Assembly (NCBI GenBank): GCA_009377585.1
Contig: WHTS01000002.1
Span: 67,761-131,760, forward strand
DNA: 64,000 bases
Reading direction: 5' to 3'
Origin: Betaproteobacteria bacterium
GTDB lineage: Bacteria; Pseudomonadota; Gammaproteobacteria; Burkholderiales; WYBJ01
Below are positions 27,047 through 38,279 of the stretch, in pieces. Position numbers and translations under genes: made by a program. Position 1 is the stretch's first letter. The number at the start of each line of letters is the position of its first letter. The notes under the pieces were generated by a model, which had not been told where the DNA came from, searched no databases, and saw only the letters and a program-made list of their open reading frames with translations.

Positions 27047-28294
27047 TCAGCCCGTCGGCGCAGATCGTTCCCGGCCCGGTCGGCGCGCATTGCTCGCGCC
27101 AATGCGGCGCCCGTTGTTCGCGGCGGGCCGTTGCGCACGATCGAGGGCACGCACCTGCCAGCGGCCGCCGACCCGCGCGATGACATGGTCGCAGCCGAGC
27201 TCTTGTCGAGTATCCGCATGACCCGGCAGCTCGGCAACCACGATCTCGCCCCGCCCGCGCAGCTCGGCAACCAGCCGTTCGAGCTGCGGCGCGCGTGCCG
27301 CAGGCGCCAGGATGCGGCGTTGCTCGCGCTTGCCGCATGCGCCCGCGAGCTCGCGCACATCGAGACTGAACCCGGTTGCCGCGCGGGCGCGCCCGAAGGC
27401 CTCGCCCACCTCGTCGTAGCGTCCGCCGCGCGCCACTGCAGCGGTGAAGCCCGGCGCGTAAACCGCGAACACCACCCCGCTGTGATAGCGATAACCGCGC
27501 AGCTCCCCCAGATCGAACTGGATGGTGCGAGCGAGATCGCGCGTGGCGGCCGCCAACCGCCGTAAGTCCCGCAGCGCACCGGCGATCTCGGGAAGTCGCG
27601 GCAGCCGGCGCCCCGCTTCGCGCAACACCGTCTCGTCGCCGTACAGCTGCGGCAGGAGCTCGAGCGCCTCGCGATACGGCGCTTCGACCTCCCGCAGCAG
27701 CGCGCGCAGCTCGGGTAGATCCTTGGCCTGCAGTGCCAGAAACAATTCGTCTTCGCGCCGGCCGTTCAAGCCGCTGCGGCTCACGAGGCTGCGCAGCACG
27801 CCGACATGGCCGAGGTCGATCTGCGGAGCCGCGATTCCGGCCTGCGCCAGCGCCGCGAGCATGAGCCGCTGCACCTCGATGTCGCTTTCGAGCCCACGGT
27901 GGCCGAAAAGCTCCGCGCCCACCTGCATGGATTCGCGCGTACGGCTGCCGGCTACCGGCAGCGTGTGTACGACGCTACCCGCGTAGCACAGCCGTGCCAC
28001 GCCCTTGCGATTGAGCAAATGCGCATCGATGCGCGCCGCCTGCGGCGTGATGTCGGCACGCAGCCCGAGCATGCGGCCGTTGAGCTGATCCACCAGCTTG
28101 AAGGTCTGCAGGTCGAGGTCACCGCCCGTGCCGGTGAGGAGCGAATCCAGGTATTCGATGATCGGCGGAATGACCAACTCATAGCCGTGCGCGACGAACA
28201 GGTCCAGCATGCGCCGGCGCAGCCGTTCGATGCGCATCGCCTCGGTGGGCAGCGCGTCTTCGATGTACTCGGGCAATACCCAGCGCGGGGTCAA
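27047..28294 (-). CDS. hisZ: ATP phosphoribosyltransferase regulatory subunit HisZ
   Basis: HisZ is a catalytically dead relative of histidyl-tRNA synthetase that activates the short form of HisG in histidine synthesis. The class II synthetase-like fold is visible ([44 protein letters not shown], then [21 protein letters not shown]). The start is TTG 28294 with a good GGAG six nt before it. The 415-residue length includes an Arg/Ala-rich tail of about 27 residues after the usual end, of unknown use. HisG itself is not in the window. The real hisS is at 35.6 kb. Confidence 0.9.
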   Translation of the reverse strand: MTPRWVLPEYIEDALPTEAMRIERLRRRMLDLFVAHGYELVIPPIIEYLDSLLTGTGGDLDLQTFKLVDQLNGRMLGLRADITPQAARIDAHLLNRKGVARLCYAGSVVHTLPVAGSRTRESMQVGAELFGHRGLESDIEVQRLMLAALAQAGIAAPQIDLGHVGVLRSLVSRSGLNGRREDELFLALQAKDLPELRALLREVEAPYREALELLPQLYGDETVLREAGRRLPRLPEIAGALRDLRRLAAATRDLARTIQFDLGELRGYRYHSGVVFAVYAPGFTAAVARGGRYDEVGEAFGRARAATGFSLDVRELAGACGKREQRRILAPAARAPQLERLVAELRGRGEIVVAELPGHADTRQELGCDHVIARVGGRWQVRALDRAQRPAANNGRRIGASNARRPGRERSAPTG

Positions 28295-28365
28295 CGATCG
28301 CTCCGACTATGGTGAGGGCGGCGGCGTCCCGACCGCGCACGCGCGCATCGCCGCTCGCCTCGGCC

Positions 28366-28551
28366 TCACCTGACGAGATAAAGCAGCAGCACACCCGCGA
28401 CCATCGAGCTCAGGCCGAGAAAACGCACCTGCCCGTCGCTCATTTCGGTCAGGCGCCGAAACGCCTCGCGCCACAGGGCCGGTATCAGAAACGGCAAAAT
28501 GCCTTCGATCACCAGCACCAGGGCAAACGCGGTGAGCAGCATCTTCGACAT
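28366..28551 (-). CDS. DUF2065 family small membrane protein (YjeT)
   Basis: A 61-residue inner membrane protein with two hydrophobic helices (about 4-24 and 44-59) around a short charged loop, EAFRRLTEMSDGQVRFLG. The length, pattern and position between hflC and hisZ/purA match YjeT-type DUF2065 proteins. Function is unknown; the constant neighbourhood of hflKC suggests a link to membrane protein quality control, but this is inference. Confidence 0.85.
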   Translation of the reverse strand: MSKMLLTAFALVLVIEGILPFLIPALWREAFRRLTEMSDGQVRFLGLSSMVAGVLLLYLVR

Positions 28552-28598
28552 CGCACGCCTCTGGCGGCCCGGTAGCGATCGGTCATGCGTGAGCGGCG

Positions 28599-29477
28599 CT
28601 ACTTGGCGGGCCGCGCGGGGCTCTTCAGGTACTTGAAGAACTCCGAGTTCGGATCGAGAACAAGCACGTCGCTGCGGCTGCCAAGCCCGACCCGGTAAGC
28701 TTCGAGGCTGCGGTAGAAGGCGTAGAACTCCGGGTTCTGCTCGTAGGCGCGCGCGTAGATCGCGGCGGCCTTTGCGTCGCCCTCGCCCTTGATCCGCTGC
28801 GCTTCGCTGTAGGCGTCCGCGATGATGACTTCGCGCTGCCGGTCAGCATCGGCGCGAATCTTCTCCGACTCCGCCGCCCCGGTGGAGCGCAACTCGTTGG
28901 CCACCCGCTTGCGCTCGGCTTCCATGCGCCGGTACACCGACTCGCTCACTTCCTGCGGCAGATCGACGCGTTTGAGGCGCACATCGATCACCTGCACGCC
29001 GATCTTGCTCGCATCCTCGTTCGCCCTGTCGCGCATGAACTCCATGATCTGGTCGCGCTCGCCCGAGACCACGTCGTGCACCGTGCGGTTGCCGAACTCG
29101 TCGCGCAGGCTCGAATTGATCGTCTGCGACAGCCGCGTCTGTGCGCGCATCTCGTCGCCGCCCACGCTGATGTAGTACTGGCGCACGTCGACGATGCGCC
29201 ACTTCACGAACAGGTCCACCAGGACGTTCTTCTTCTCCGAGGTGATGAAGCGTTCCGGTTCGGCCGTATCCAGCGTGAGGATGCGCGTATCGAAATAGCG
29301 CACGTTGTCGACGATCGGAAGCTTCAGGTACAGTCCCGGGCTCGTCTTGATGTCGACGATCTCGCCCAGACGGAACACGATGGCGTGCTGGCGCTGATCG
29401 ACCACGAACATCGACAACGCAGCCAGCACCGCGGCCGCGATCAGCGCAACCAGCACACCTCCCAGCTTGGTGCGCAT
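28599..29477 (-). CDS. hflC: HflC, SPFH-domain subunit of the HflKC complex
   Basis: HflC forms with HflK a large membrane complex that surrounds and modulates the FtsH protease. Residues 5-25 form one membrane anchor and the SPFH/band-7 domain follows (VVDQRQHAIVFRLGEIVD to about 200), then a helical region with heptad character (REVIIADAYSEAQRIKGEGDAKAAAIYARAY). The 292-residue length is normal. Its start overlaps the hflK stop by one base, so the two subunits are made in balance. Confidence 0.94.
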   Translation of the reverse strand: MRTKLGGVLVALIAAAVLAALSMFVVDQRQHAIVFRLGEIVDIKTSPGLYLKLPIVDNVRYFDTRILTLDTAEPERFITSEKKNVLVDLFVKWRIVDVRQYYISVGGDEMRAQTRLSQTINSSLRDEFGNRTVHDVVSGERDQIMEFMRDRANEDASKIGVQVIDVRLKRVDLPQEVSESVYRRMEAERKRVANELRSTGAAESEKIRADADRQREVIIADAYSEAQRIKGEGDAKAAAIYARAYEQNPEFYAFYRSLEAYRVGLGSRSDVLVLDPNSEFFKYLKSPARPAK

Positions 29478-30652
29478 CAGCGCGACTCCCTTTCGCGGGA
29501 ACGGAACGCCTCGCGCGAGCGCTGTGTCTGTGCGGGGCTCGCTTCAGTGGCATCCTGGCGCGATTGCGGCAGCGGCGCGCCCCTGCTCCCGGCCGATTGC
29601 AGGATTTTGTCCAGCGGCAGGTACAGGAGGCTGCCGCCGCCGGCGCGCTGATCGATGACGATCTTGCTGGTCGACTCGAGCACCTGTTGCATGGTCTGCA
29701 GGTACAGCCGCTCGCGCATTACAGCGGGCGCCTTCTGGTATTCCGCCAGCACTTGCGTGAAGCGGGAGGCCTCGCCCTCGGAGCTTGCCACCACCCGCTG
29801 GCGATAGCCCTGAGCTTCCTCGAGCAGTCGCGCCGCAGCGCCCTTGGCCTTGGGGATGACATCGTTGGCGTATGCCTGGCCCTCGTTCTTCAGGCGCTCC
29901 CTGTCCTGGCCCGCCTTGACCGCATCGTCGAAGGCGGATTGCACCTGCTCGGGCGGCTGCGCGTTCTGCATCGTCACCTTGCTCACCAGGATGCCCGTCT
30001 GGTAGCGATCGAGAATCCCCTGCATGAGCTTGGTCGCCTCCGCGGCCACCTGCTCGCGGCCCTCGTAGAGCACGAAGTCCATCTTGCTCTTGCCCACGAT
30101 CTCGCGAATCGCGGTTTCCGCGGCCTGCAGCACCGCGTCGTCGGTGTCGCGATTGTTGAAGAGGTAGTCCTCGGGGCTCTTCAGAATGTACTGGACCGCA
30201 AACTGGATATCGATGATGTTCTCGTCGTCGGTGAGCATCAGCGCCTCTTTCAGCACCTTGCTCTTGACGTTGTTGCGGTATCCGACCTCCACCGTGCGCA
30301 CCTGCGAGAGGTTCACGATCTCGGCCGACTCGATCGGATACGGCAGGTGCCAGCGCGGCCCCGGCTGGGTGGTCTCGTGATACTTGCCGAAGCGCAGCAC
30401 CACGCCACGGTTACTGGCATCGACGATGTAGAACCCGCTCGCAAGCCACACCAGCAAAACCAGGATGGCAAGGAGCAGCACGCCGCCGCCGCCGACACGC
30501 GCGCCGCCGTCGCCCCCGCCCGAGGGCGGCTGACTGCCCCCCTTGCGGCCGAACAATCCGTTCAGCTTGGCATTCAGATTGCGCAATAGTTCGTCGAGGT
30601 CGGGCGGGCCTTCGTTGCCTCGTTTGCCCCACTGCGGATCGTTCAACGACAT
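29477..30652 (-). CDS. hflK: HflK, SPFH-domain subunit of the HflKC complex
   Basis: Partner of HflC. The cytoplasmic N-terminus is rich in Gly (about 36-55: FGRKGGSQPPSGGGDGG), followed by one membrane helix (about 56-78) and the SPFH domain starting at FYIVDASNRGVVLRFGKY. The helical tail ends in a short polar region. The 391-residue length is typical. It sits directly after hflX and before hflC in the conserved hfq-hflX-hflK-hflC order. Confidence 0.95.
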   Translation of the reverse strand: MSLNDPQWGKRGNEGPPDLDELLRNLNAKLNGLFGRKGGSQPPSGGGDGGARVGGGGVLLLAILVLLVWLASGFYIVDASNRGVVLRFGKYHETTQPGPRWHLPYPIESAEIVNLSQVRTVEVGYRNNVKSKVLKEALMLTDDENIIDIQFAVQYILKSPEDYLFNNRDTDDAVLQAAETAIREIVGKSKMDFVLYEGREQVAAEATKLMQGILDRYQTGILVSKVTMQNAQPPEQVQSAFDDAVKAGQDRERLKNEGQAYANDVIPKAKGAAARLLEEAQGYRQRVVASSEGEASRFTQVLAEYQKAPAVMRERLYLQTMQQVLESTSKIVIDQRAGGGSLLYLPLDKILQSAGSRGAPLPQSRQDATEASPAQTQRSREAFRSRERESR

Positions 30653-30690
30653 GGCTGGCTATTGGAGTTCGCTACAGGATGACCGCGCTA

Positions 30691-31800
30691 TCAGGCGGCC
30701 GCTATCTTTTTGGATTGCTGGCTGTGGCTGCGAATCGCTGCGCGTACCGCGGCGAGCCCCGACCGGTCGCGCGCGCTGAGCCAAATCTTTGAAATGCTAC
30801 CACACTCATCGCGCACAACCTCCGGTTCGATCCCCAGCAGGTCGACCTTGTTGTAGACGAGCAGCTGCGGGATCCCGCCCGCCCCGATCTCGTCCAGCAC
30901 CTTGTCGACGTCGACCGCCTGCTGGTCGTGGCCGGGATGGGCCGCATCGATCACGTGCAGCAGCAGATCCGCCTGCACGGTCTCTTCGAGAGTGGCGCGA
31001 AACGCCGCGACCAGCGTATGCGGTAGCCCGCGGATGAACCCGACCGTGTCGGAGACGACGGCCTCGGTCTGGGCGTCGAGCTGGATGCGCCGCGAGGTGG
31101 TATCGAGGGTTGCGAACAGCTGGTCGGCCGCGTACGCGGACGCTTGCGCGAGGGCATTGAAGAGCGTCGACTTGCCCGCGTTCGTGTATCCGACCAGGGA
31201 CACGTTGAAGACCTCGGCCCGGTGCCGGGCGCGGCGCTGAACGCGGCGCTGCGAGCGCACCTTGTCGAGCTTCTCCCGCAGCACCTTCATGCGATTGCCG
31301 ACCAGCCGCCGGTCGGTTTCGAGCTGGGTCTCGCCGGGCCCGCGCAAGCCGATGCCGCCCTTCTGCCGCTCCAAGTGGCTCCAGCCATGCTTGAGCCGGG
31401 TCGACAAGTGCTGCAACTGGGCGAGCTCGACCTGCAGCTTGCCTTCATGGCTGCGTGCCCGCTGGGCGAAGATATCGAGAATGAGGCTGGTGCGATCGAT
31501 GACCCGGCGCTTGAGCCGCAGCTCCAGGTTGCGCTGCTGTGCCGGGGCCAGGTCGTGGTTGAAGATGACCACGTCGGCACCGAGATCGGTGGCCACGCGT
31601 TCGAGCTCTGCGACCTTGCCGCTGCCGGCGAAATAGGCAGGATCGGGTCGCTCGCGGCGCCCGCCCACGGTCGCCAGCGCGGCCACGCCGGCGCTCGAGG
31701 TGAGCTGCTTCAGCTCCGCGACGCTTTCGGCATGACCGACCTCACCCAGGTCGAGGCCAACCAAGATGGCCCGGTGACCGTTACCCGGACGCTCCAGCAT
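30691..31800 (-). CDS. hflX: GTPase HflX
   Basis: Ribosome-binding GTPase that splits stalled 70S particles during stress such as heat. An N-terminal HflX domain (about 15-180) with GGRRERPDPAYFAGSGKVAEL comes before the GTPase domain, with P-loop VGYTNAGKSTLFNAL, DTVGFIRGLP and NKVD. I chose ATG 31798-31800 (369 residues): it overlaps the hfq stop as TGATG, and the frame beyond it only continues through hfq. A short Ala/Ser/Lys-rich C-terminus closes the protein. Confidence 0.94.
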   Translation of the reverse strand: MLERPGNGHRAILVGLDLGEVGHAESVAELKQLTSSAGVAALATVGGRRERPDPAYFAGSGKVAELERVATDLGADVVIFNHDLAPAQQRNLELRLKRRVIDRTSLILDIFAQRARSHEGKLQVELAQLQHLSTRLKHGWSHLERQKGGIGLRGPGETQLETDRRLVGNRMKVLREKLDKVRSQRRVQRRARHRAEVFNVSLVGYTNAGKSTLFNALAQASAYAADQLFATLDTTSRRIQLDAQTEAVVSDTVGFIRGLPHTLVAAFRATLEETVQADLLLHVIDAAHPGHDQQAVDVDKVLDEIGAGGIPQLLVYNKVDLLGIEPEVVRDECGSISKIWLSARDRSGLAAVRAAIRSHSQQSKKIAAA

Positions 31801-32039
31801 CAGCTCTCTTGCGCTTGTTCCGCCTGCAGGTTGACCGGTCGGGAGGGTACGACGGTGGAAATGGCATGCTTGTATACCATCTGAGTGACCGTATTGCGCA
31901 ACAGCACCACGTACTGGTCGAACGACTCGATCTGGCCCTGGAGCTTGATGCCATTTACCAGGTAGATTGACACCGGTACATGCTCCTTGCGCAGCGCGTT
32001 GAGGAATGGGTCTTGTAATAATTGGCCTTTTCCGCTCAT
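31800..32039 (-). CDS. hfq: RNA chaperone Hfq
   Basis: Hfq forms a ring that pairs small RNAs with mRNAs. The Sm1 motif ([40 protein letters not shown]) and the Sm2 motif with [10 protein letters not shown] are intact; Gln8, Lys56 and His57-type positions that bind RNA are present. The 79-residue protein has only a short C-terminal tail, as is usual in Betaproteobacteria. GGAG precedes ATG 32039. Its presence supports the idea that small RNAs such as the candidate at 46.7 kb act through base pairing. Confidence 0.97.
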   Translation of the reverse strand: MSGKGQLLQDPFLNALRKEHVPVSIYLVNGIKLQGQIESFDQYVVLLRNTVTQMVYKHAISTVVPSRPVNLQAEQAQES

Positions 32040-32314
32040 ATTGACTCCATTCTAGTCGGTCCCACCGCGGCACTGTACGCGATTTCGGCGGCGAATACCA
32101 TAAAACGGGCCGCCGCCGCCCGGCGCCGATAGCCGGCGCAAATGCAATAAGAACCGCGCCGCACGATTCGGTTCCGAAAATTCGCCGAGCTCTCTGCAAG
32201 CTACCTGCCCGGAGGCATCTTGCCGTCATGCTACGCGTCCGTCATGGGCCGGCTTGCCGTCGCGCTTTGGGGCAGCACGCCCCTAGTCTCTTGCGGGCGG
32301 CACGCCCCGAGTCG
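32040..32314. other. intergenic region between der and hfq
   Basis: About 275 nt separate two conserved gene blocks. I see one inverted repeat (GAACCG paired with CGGTTC, within 32148-32196) and Gly/Cys-rich direct-repeat-like stretches, but no convincing promoter. The hfq promoter is expected here. No gene is visible. Confidence 0.4.
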
Positions 32315-33673
32315 TCAGCGGGCGCGGCGCCCTGAACCGTGCACGTAAGGATTGTCGCCCTGGCGGTATTCGATTCTGAGCGGCGTCCCGTGCAGCTTGA
32401 AAACGGCGCGCACCCGACCTTCCAGGTAGCGGCGATAGCTTTGCGGCAAATTGGCCACACCCGTGCCGTGGGCCACCACGATGGGGGGATTGTTCCCGCC
32501 CTGATGGGCATAGCGCAGCTTCGGCCGGTTGAGCCCCTTGCGCGGCGGCGGGTAGGCGGCAATCGCGTCCCGGACCACGCGGGTGAGTCTCGGCGTCGGC
32601 ATTTTCAGAAACGCAGCCCGATACGCTTCGTCCACGGCCCGCATGAGCGCATCGAGCCCCTGGCCGTTGCGCGCGGAGATGAACTGGAAGCGAGCGAAGT
32701 CGAGGTAGTTGAGACGGCGCTCCAGCTGCGCCTTGAGCTGCGAGCGCTCGGCGGCGCTGAGCCGGTCGCACTTGTTGACGGCCACCACGGTGGCGCGGCC
32801 CGCATCGATCACGTAGCCGGCGATATTGCCGTCCTGGTCGCTCACGCCTTCGAGGGCGTCGACGACCAGAATCGCGACATTGGCCTGCTCGATCGCCTGC
32901 ATGGCGCGAATGACTGAAAATTTCTCGATCGGGTCCGAAACCCTCGCCCGCCGCCGCAGTCCGGCCGTGTCCACGAGCGTGTAACCGCGGCCCCGATGGT
33001 CAAATTCGACTTCGATACTGTCGCGGGTCGTGCCGGCGGTCTCGGAGGTGATGAGGCGCTCGGCGCCGAGCAAGGTATTGATGAGGGTGGACTTGCCGGC
33101 ATTCGGCCGTCCCACCACCGCGATCCGCGGCCGCTTTTCCCCGCGCTCGGCTGCGTCATCGGGCTCCGGCTCCGGCGCGCCGGCGACCGCATCCAGCATG
33201 TCCTCGATCAGCGCGGCAACGCCATCGCCGTGCGCCGCCGAGACCGGCCAGGGCGCGCCCAGCCCGAGCTCGTGGAACTCCGCCGCCGCGACGCTGCGGT
33301 CGAGACCTTCGGCCTTATTGATCACCAGCCAGATGCGCTGCCCGCTTTCCCGCAGGCGCTGAGCGATCACTGCGTCCTGGGCTGTCAATCCCTCGCGGCC
33401 GTCAGCGAGGAAAACGACCGCGTCGGCCTCCGTGATGGCGCCCAGCGTCTGCCGCGCCATCTGCAGCGGCAATCCCGCGCTGGCCGCGGGCTCGAAACCT
33501 CCCGTATCGACCACCAGAAACGGCCGCGCGCCGACGCGCCCACGTCCATAGTGCCGATCGCGGGTGACGCCGGGCGTATCGGCGACGATGGCCGAGCGCG
33601 AGCGGGTCAGCCGGTTGAACAGCGTCGACTTGCCCACGTTGGGGCGTCCGACGATTACGAGCGTGGGAAGCAC
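32315..33673 (-). CDS. der: ribosome assembly GTPase Der (EngA)
   Basis: Essential GTPase for 50S assembly. It has two tandem G domains: the first P-loop is GRPNVGKSTLFNRLT (about 8), the second GRPNAGKSTLINTLLG (about 189), each with its own NKxD (INKAEG, VNKCDR). A KH-like domain ends the protein (YAHQGGNNPPIVVAHGTG). At 452 residues the length is normal. The start is GTG 33673. It lies 64 nt after bamB, the usual order. Confidence 0.96.
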   Translation of the reverse strand: MLPTLVIVGRPNVGKSTLFNRLTRSRSAIVADTPGVTRDRHYGRGRVGARPFLVVDTGGFEPAASAGLPLQMARQTLGAITEADAVVFLADGREGLTAQDAVIAQRLRESGQRIWLVINKAEGLDRSVAAAEFHELGLGAPWPVSAAHGDGVAALIEDMLDAVAGAPEPEPDDAAERGEKRPRIAVVGRPNAGKSTLINTLLGAERLITSETAGTTRDSIEVEFDHRGRGYTLVDTAGLRRRARVSDPIEKFSVIRAMQAIEQANVAILVVDALEGVSDQDGNIAGYVIDAGRATVVAVNKCDRLSAAERSQLKAQLERRLNYLDFARFQFISARNGQGLDALMRAVDEAYRAAFLKMPTPRLTRVVRDAIAAYPPPRKGLNRPKLRYAHQGGNNPPIVVAHGTGVANLPQSYRRYLEGRVRAVFKLHGTPLRIEYRQGDNPYVHGSGRRAR

Positions 33674-33737
33674 GGCATTGGTTCCTGGCGTACCCGGGAC
33701 GGTGCTGCGAACCCCGCTGACCGCATGGCCACTACGG

Positions 33738-34892
33738 TCATCTCACGGCGATACTGAAAATGCCGCCGTTGCGGGTCTGAACGAGCACGCTGTCGCGGGT
33801 CGAAACCGGCGGCAACAGGATGGCACTGCCGTCGGTCGCCATGCGCGCCGCAAACGCGCCGTCGGCTCGGTTGAGCAGATGCACATAGCCCTGGTAGTCG
33901 CCGACCGCGACATAGCTGCCGATCGGGGCGGCGCCGGTCACGCCGCGTCCGCTCAATTGCTCCTGGCGCCAGATGCTCGCGCCGGTTGCCCTGTCGAGTG
34001 CGTGGACATTGCCCTGGTCGTCGGTCGCGTAAACATAGCGGGCGTCGGCGGCGAGCGGCATGATGCTGGAAAGATCCCGTGCCCACAGTTGCGACCCCTT
34101 CAACGCATCGAAGCAGCCGGCCTTGCCCTGGTAGGCGATGGCGCACACCATGCGGCCGTCGACCAGGGGTGCGCCCACGATATCGGTGATGCGCTCAAGC
34201 TCGGTCGATCCGCGCGGCGTGGCGACCGTGGCCTCCCAAGCGAGCGCGCCCTTGTTGAGCAGCAGGGCGACCAGCTTCCCGCCCGGGAAACCGGAAAAGA
34301 CTCCGCCGTTCATGACCGTGAGGCCAGCGGGGCTGCGTACCGTCAATGCCGGCAGCGCGCGCTGATAGAGCCAGCGCCGGCGCCCGTCCTGGGCGGCGAG
34401 ACCGTGGATGCGGCCATCGCCGCTCTTCACCGCGACGATGCCTTCCTCGACCTGCGGGGCGCTGAGAATTTCGCCCGAAAGGTAAGCTTTCCACAGCAGC
34501 TTTCCGCTCGCATCGAGCGCCAGCGCTTCGCCCCGCGGCGAGCCGACGACCACGATCCGGCCGTCGGCTCCGGGCCCGGTCGACAGCCGCGAGCCGGTAT
34601 CGACCCGCCATTGAACCTTGCCGGTCGCCGCGTCGAGCTTCGTGACTTCGCCCGATGCATTGGCAGCGTACACCGCGCCGCCGACTACGGCCGGCGCGAA
34701 GGCGAACCGGTCGGAGCCTCCCACGGCTGCCTGCCATACCACCCGCGCGTCCACGCTCGGCGTGAACGGCTGCAACTCGGCTGGCTTCTGCGCCGGCGTG
34801 GAAGAGCCGAAAAAGCGATCGTAGTAGCCGCCGACCGTTTCGCAGCCCGCCAGCGCGAGGACAGCCAGCAGGACGGCGATGCGTCCGATCAT
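33738..34892 (-). CDS. bamB: outer membrane assembly lipoprotein BamB
   Basis: Lipoprotein of the BAM complex that inserts outer membrane beta-barrels. The signal peptide ends in the lipobox LAGC (Cys17), and an eight-bladed PQQ-type beta-propeller follows, with repeated units such as GAVYAANASGEVTKLDAATGKVQWR and RYVYATDDQGNVHALDRATGASIWR. The 384-residue length fits. It overlaps the preceding yfgM gene by 4 nt (ATGA) and is followed by der. Confidence 0.94.
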   Translation of the reverse strand: MIGRIAVLLAVLALAGCETVGGYYDRFFGSSTPAQKPAELQPFTPSVDARVVWQAAVGGSDRFAFAPAVVGGAVYAANASGEVTKLDAATGKVQWRVDTGSRLSTGPGADGRIVVVGSPRGEALALDASGKLLWKAYLSGEILSAPQVEEGIVAVKSGDGRIHGLAAQDGRRRWLYQRALPALTVRSPAGLTVMNGGVFSGFPGGKLVALLLNKGALAWEATVATPRGSTELERITDIVGAPLVDGRMVCAIAYQGKAGCFDALKGSQLWARDLSSIMPLAADARYVYATDDQGNVHALDRATGASIWRQEQLSGRGVTGAAPIGSYVAVGDYQGYVHLLNRADGAFAARMATDGSAILLPPVSTRDSVLVQTRNGGIFSIAVR

Positions 34893-35527
34893 TGCGTCTG
34901 CCCCAGCGCGTCGATCTTGATCTGGATCAGATTGCGATACGGGCTGCCGACTTCGGTCTTCTCCAGCGCGCTCTGGTAGGCCGCACGCGCCTCCGGTTCC
35001 GAGCCCTTGGCAAAATAGACATCGCCGCGCAGATCGGCAAACAGGTTGGCCATCGGATGCCCGGGCTTGACATCGAGCAGCCCGAGCGCCTCGTCGTACT
35101 GTTTTTCGTCCAGCAGCACGCCGGCCAGGCGGTAGCGCGCGATGGCCTTCATGTCGTCGTCGCGTGCGTGCTCGATCACCCAGCGCAGGTTCTGCTGCGC
35201 GGCTGCCAGATCGCCCGCCTCGAAGCTCAGGCGCGCACTCAGCAGCTGCGCGAGCGGGGCGTAACCGACCGATGGGTAGCGCTCGGCCAGCATGGCGGCC
35301 GTCTCGCGCGCCTGCTTCGGATCGCCGGCGCTCTCGGCCTTCAGCATCGCCGCGTACAGCTCGGACGCCTTCGCGGCCTGGTCACGCTTGTACCAGCCCC
35401 AGCCTTGGTAGGCCGCGACCGCGCCGAGCACCAGCACAATACCGAGCAGCAACGCCGCGCCCCACTGCTTCCACCAGGCTTGCAGCTCGGACAGTTGCTC
35501 CTGTTCTTCCAGGTCGTAGAAGGCCAT
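34889..35527 (-). CDS. yfgM: YfgM-like TPR protein (ancillary SecYEG subunit)
   Basis: A 212-residue inner membrane protein. A cytoplasmic start MAFYDLEEQEQLSELQAWWKQWG is followed by one membrane helix (about 24-44) and a periplasmic TPR-like region (TPR_21 family). In E. coli YfgM sits next to SecYEG with PpiD and hands over envelope proteins. A Shine-Dalgarno AAGGA lies just before the ATG, and immediately upstream is a perfect 20-bp palindrome. The gene order hisS-yfgM-bamB-der is conserved. Confidence 0.9.
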   Translation of the reverse strand: MAFYDLEEQEQLSELQAWWKQWGAALLLGIVLVLGAVAAYQGWGWYKRDQAAKASELYAAMLKAESAGDPKQARETAAMLAERYPSVGYAPLAQLLSARLSFEAGDLAAAQQNLRWVIEHARDDDMKAIARYRLAGVLLDEKQYDEALGLLDVKPGHPMANLFADLRGDVYFAKGSEPEARAAYQSALEKTEVGSPYRNLIQIKIDALGQTQ

Positions 35528-35541
35528 TGGTCATTTCCTTT

Positions 35542-35586
35542 CCTGATTAGCGACATTCTTCAGCAGGAAGAATGTCGCTAATCAGG
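35542..35586. repeat. perfect 20-bp palindrome between hisS and yfgM
   Basis: The left arm CCTGATTAGCGACATTCTTC (35542-35561) and its exact reverse complement (35567-35586) surround the 5-nt loop AGCAG. The arms are AT-richer than the surroundings. In the minus-strand mRNA the hairpin ends a few bases before the yfgM ribosome binding site. No T-tract follows on the yfgM side, so a simple terminator is unlikely. Confidence 0.9.
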
Positions 35587-35628
35587 TTTCCTTATGATGG
35601 CGGGGCGGACCTGCACCGTCCCGCGGCT

Positions 35629-36900
<1,272 letters not shown>

Positions 36901-37002
36901 GGTTTTGAGCGAAGCGTGGCGGGCAACGGACCGTCCCGCCGGCGGGCTGGCGGACCCGTCAGGCGCTCCGATCGCCGGCTGGCGCGAGGCGGCGAGGCGC
37001 TA

Positions 37003-38277
37003 TCACTGGACGCCGCTCTCCTCCGGCGCCGCTTCCGCGGGTCTGGATGCGCCATAACGGCTGCGTACGTACTCATCCACCAGGCGCTGGAAGTCCTCCG
37101 CGATCGTCGCTCCCTTCAACGTCACGGTTTTCTCGCCGTCGACATAGACCGGTGCGACCGGATTCTCGCCCGATCCGGGCAAACTGATGCCGATGTTGGC
37201 GTGCTTGCTTTCGCCCGGCCCATTCACCACGCAGCCCATCACGGCGACCTCCAGGTTCTCCACGCCCGGATAGCGACTGCGCCACAGCGGCATCTGCGTG
37301 CGCAAATACGACTGAATGCGCTCGGCGAGCTCCTGGAAAAAGGTGCTGCTGGTTCGTCCGCAGCCCGGGCAGGCGGTCACCAAGGGTGCGAACGCGCGCA
37401 GTCCCATGGTCTGCAGCAGCTCCTGCGCGACCAGCACCTCGCGCGTGCGATCGCCGCCCGGCTCGGGCGTGAGCGATATGCGAACGGTATCGCCGATGCC
37501 CTCCTCGAGCAGGATCGCCAGCGCCGCGGTGGATGCGACGATCGCCTTCGAGCCCATGCCGGCCTCGGTGAGGCCGAGATGCAGCGGATAGTCGCAGCGG
37601 CGCGCGAGGTCGCGGTAGACCGCCACCAGCTCCTGCACGTTGCTCACCTTGGCCGAGAGGACGATGCGATCGCCGGGCAAGCCCCAGCGTTCGGCCTGCT
37701 CGGCGCTCGCCAGCGCCGAGACGATCAGCGCTTCGCGCGTGACGGCGGCTGCCTCCCGCGGCTCGGGCAAGCGTGCATTCTCGTCCATCATCCTGCGCGC
37801 CAGCGCCGGATCGAGGCTGCCCCAGTTCACCCCGATGCGCACGGGTTTCTGGTAACGGCACGCGATCTCGATCATCTGCGCGAACTGCTCGTCGCGCTTG
37901 CGGCCCTGACCGACGTTGCCGGGATTGATCCGGTACTTGGCGAGCGCCTGGGCACAATCGGGCACCTGCGCCAGCAATTTGTGGCCGTTGAAATGGAAGT
38001 CGCCGATCAGGGGCACGTCGCAGCCGCGGGCGGCGAGGCGGCTGCGGATCGCTGCGACGGCGCGGGCCGCCTCGAGCGTGTTGACCGTAACCCGGACCAG
38101 CTCGGAACCCGCACGGGCCAGCGCGAACACCTGCTCGACGGTCGCGTTCACGTCGGCGGTGTCGGTGTTGGTCATCGACTGCACGACGATTGGCGCGCCG
38201 CCGCCGATGGTCACGTCGCCGACCTGCGTGCGCCGGGTGCTGCGTCGCGCGGATGGACCGAAGCGCATGGGGGTCAA
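37003..38277 (-). CDS. ispG: 4-hydroxy-3-methylbut-2-en-1-yl diphosphate synthase IspG
   Basis: IspG is a 4Fe-4S enzyme that reduces methylerythritol cyclodiphosphate to HMBPP, the seventh step of the MEP isoprenoid pathway. The cluster ligands are Cys303 and Cys306 (CPGCGRTSS) and Cys349 ([10 protein letters not shown]). The TIM-barrel half begins [25 protein letters not shown]. The 424-residue length, with a mid insertion, is typical of proteobacteria. It follows rodZ by 2 nt. Confidence 0.96.
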   Translation of the reverse strand: MTPMRFGPSARRSTRRTQVGDVTIGGGAPIVVQSMTNTDTADVNATVEQVFALARAGSELVRVTVNTLEAARAVAAIRSRLAARGCDVPLIGDFHFNGHKLLAQVPDCAQALAKYRINPGNVGQGRKRDEQFAQMIEIACRYQKPVRIGVNWGSLDPALARRMMDENARLPEPREAAAVTREALIVSALASAEQAERWGLPGDRIVLSAKVSNVQELVAVYRDLARRCDYPLHLGLTEAGMGSKAIVASTAALAILLEEGIGDTVRISLTPEPGGDRTREVLVAQELLQTMGLRAFAPLVTACPGCGRTSSTFFQELAERIQSYLRTQMPLWRSRYPGVENLEVAVMGCVVNGPGESKHANIGISLPGSGENPVAPVYVDGEKTVTLKGATIAEDFQRLVDEYVRSRYGASRPAEAAPEESGVQ

Positions 38278-38279
38278 GA

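Noticed and set aside
32049-32054. TAGAAT as hfq -10
   Set aside because: The start would fall inside or after the ribosome binding site, only 3-5 nt before the ATG.
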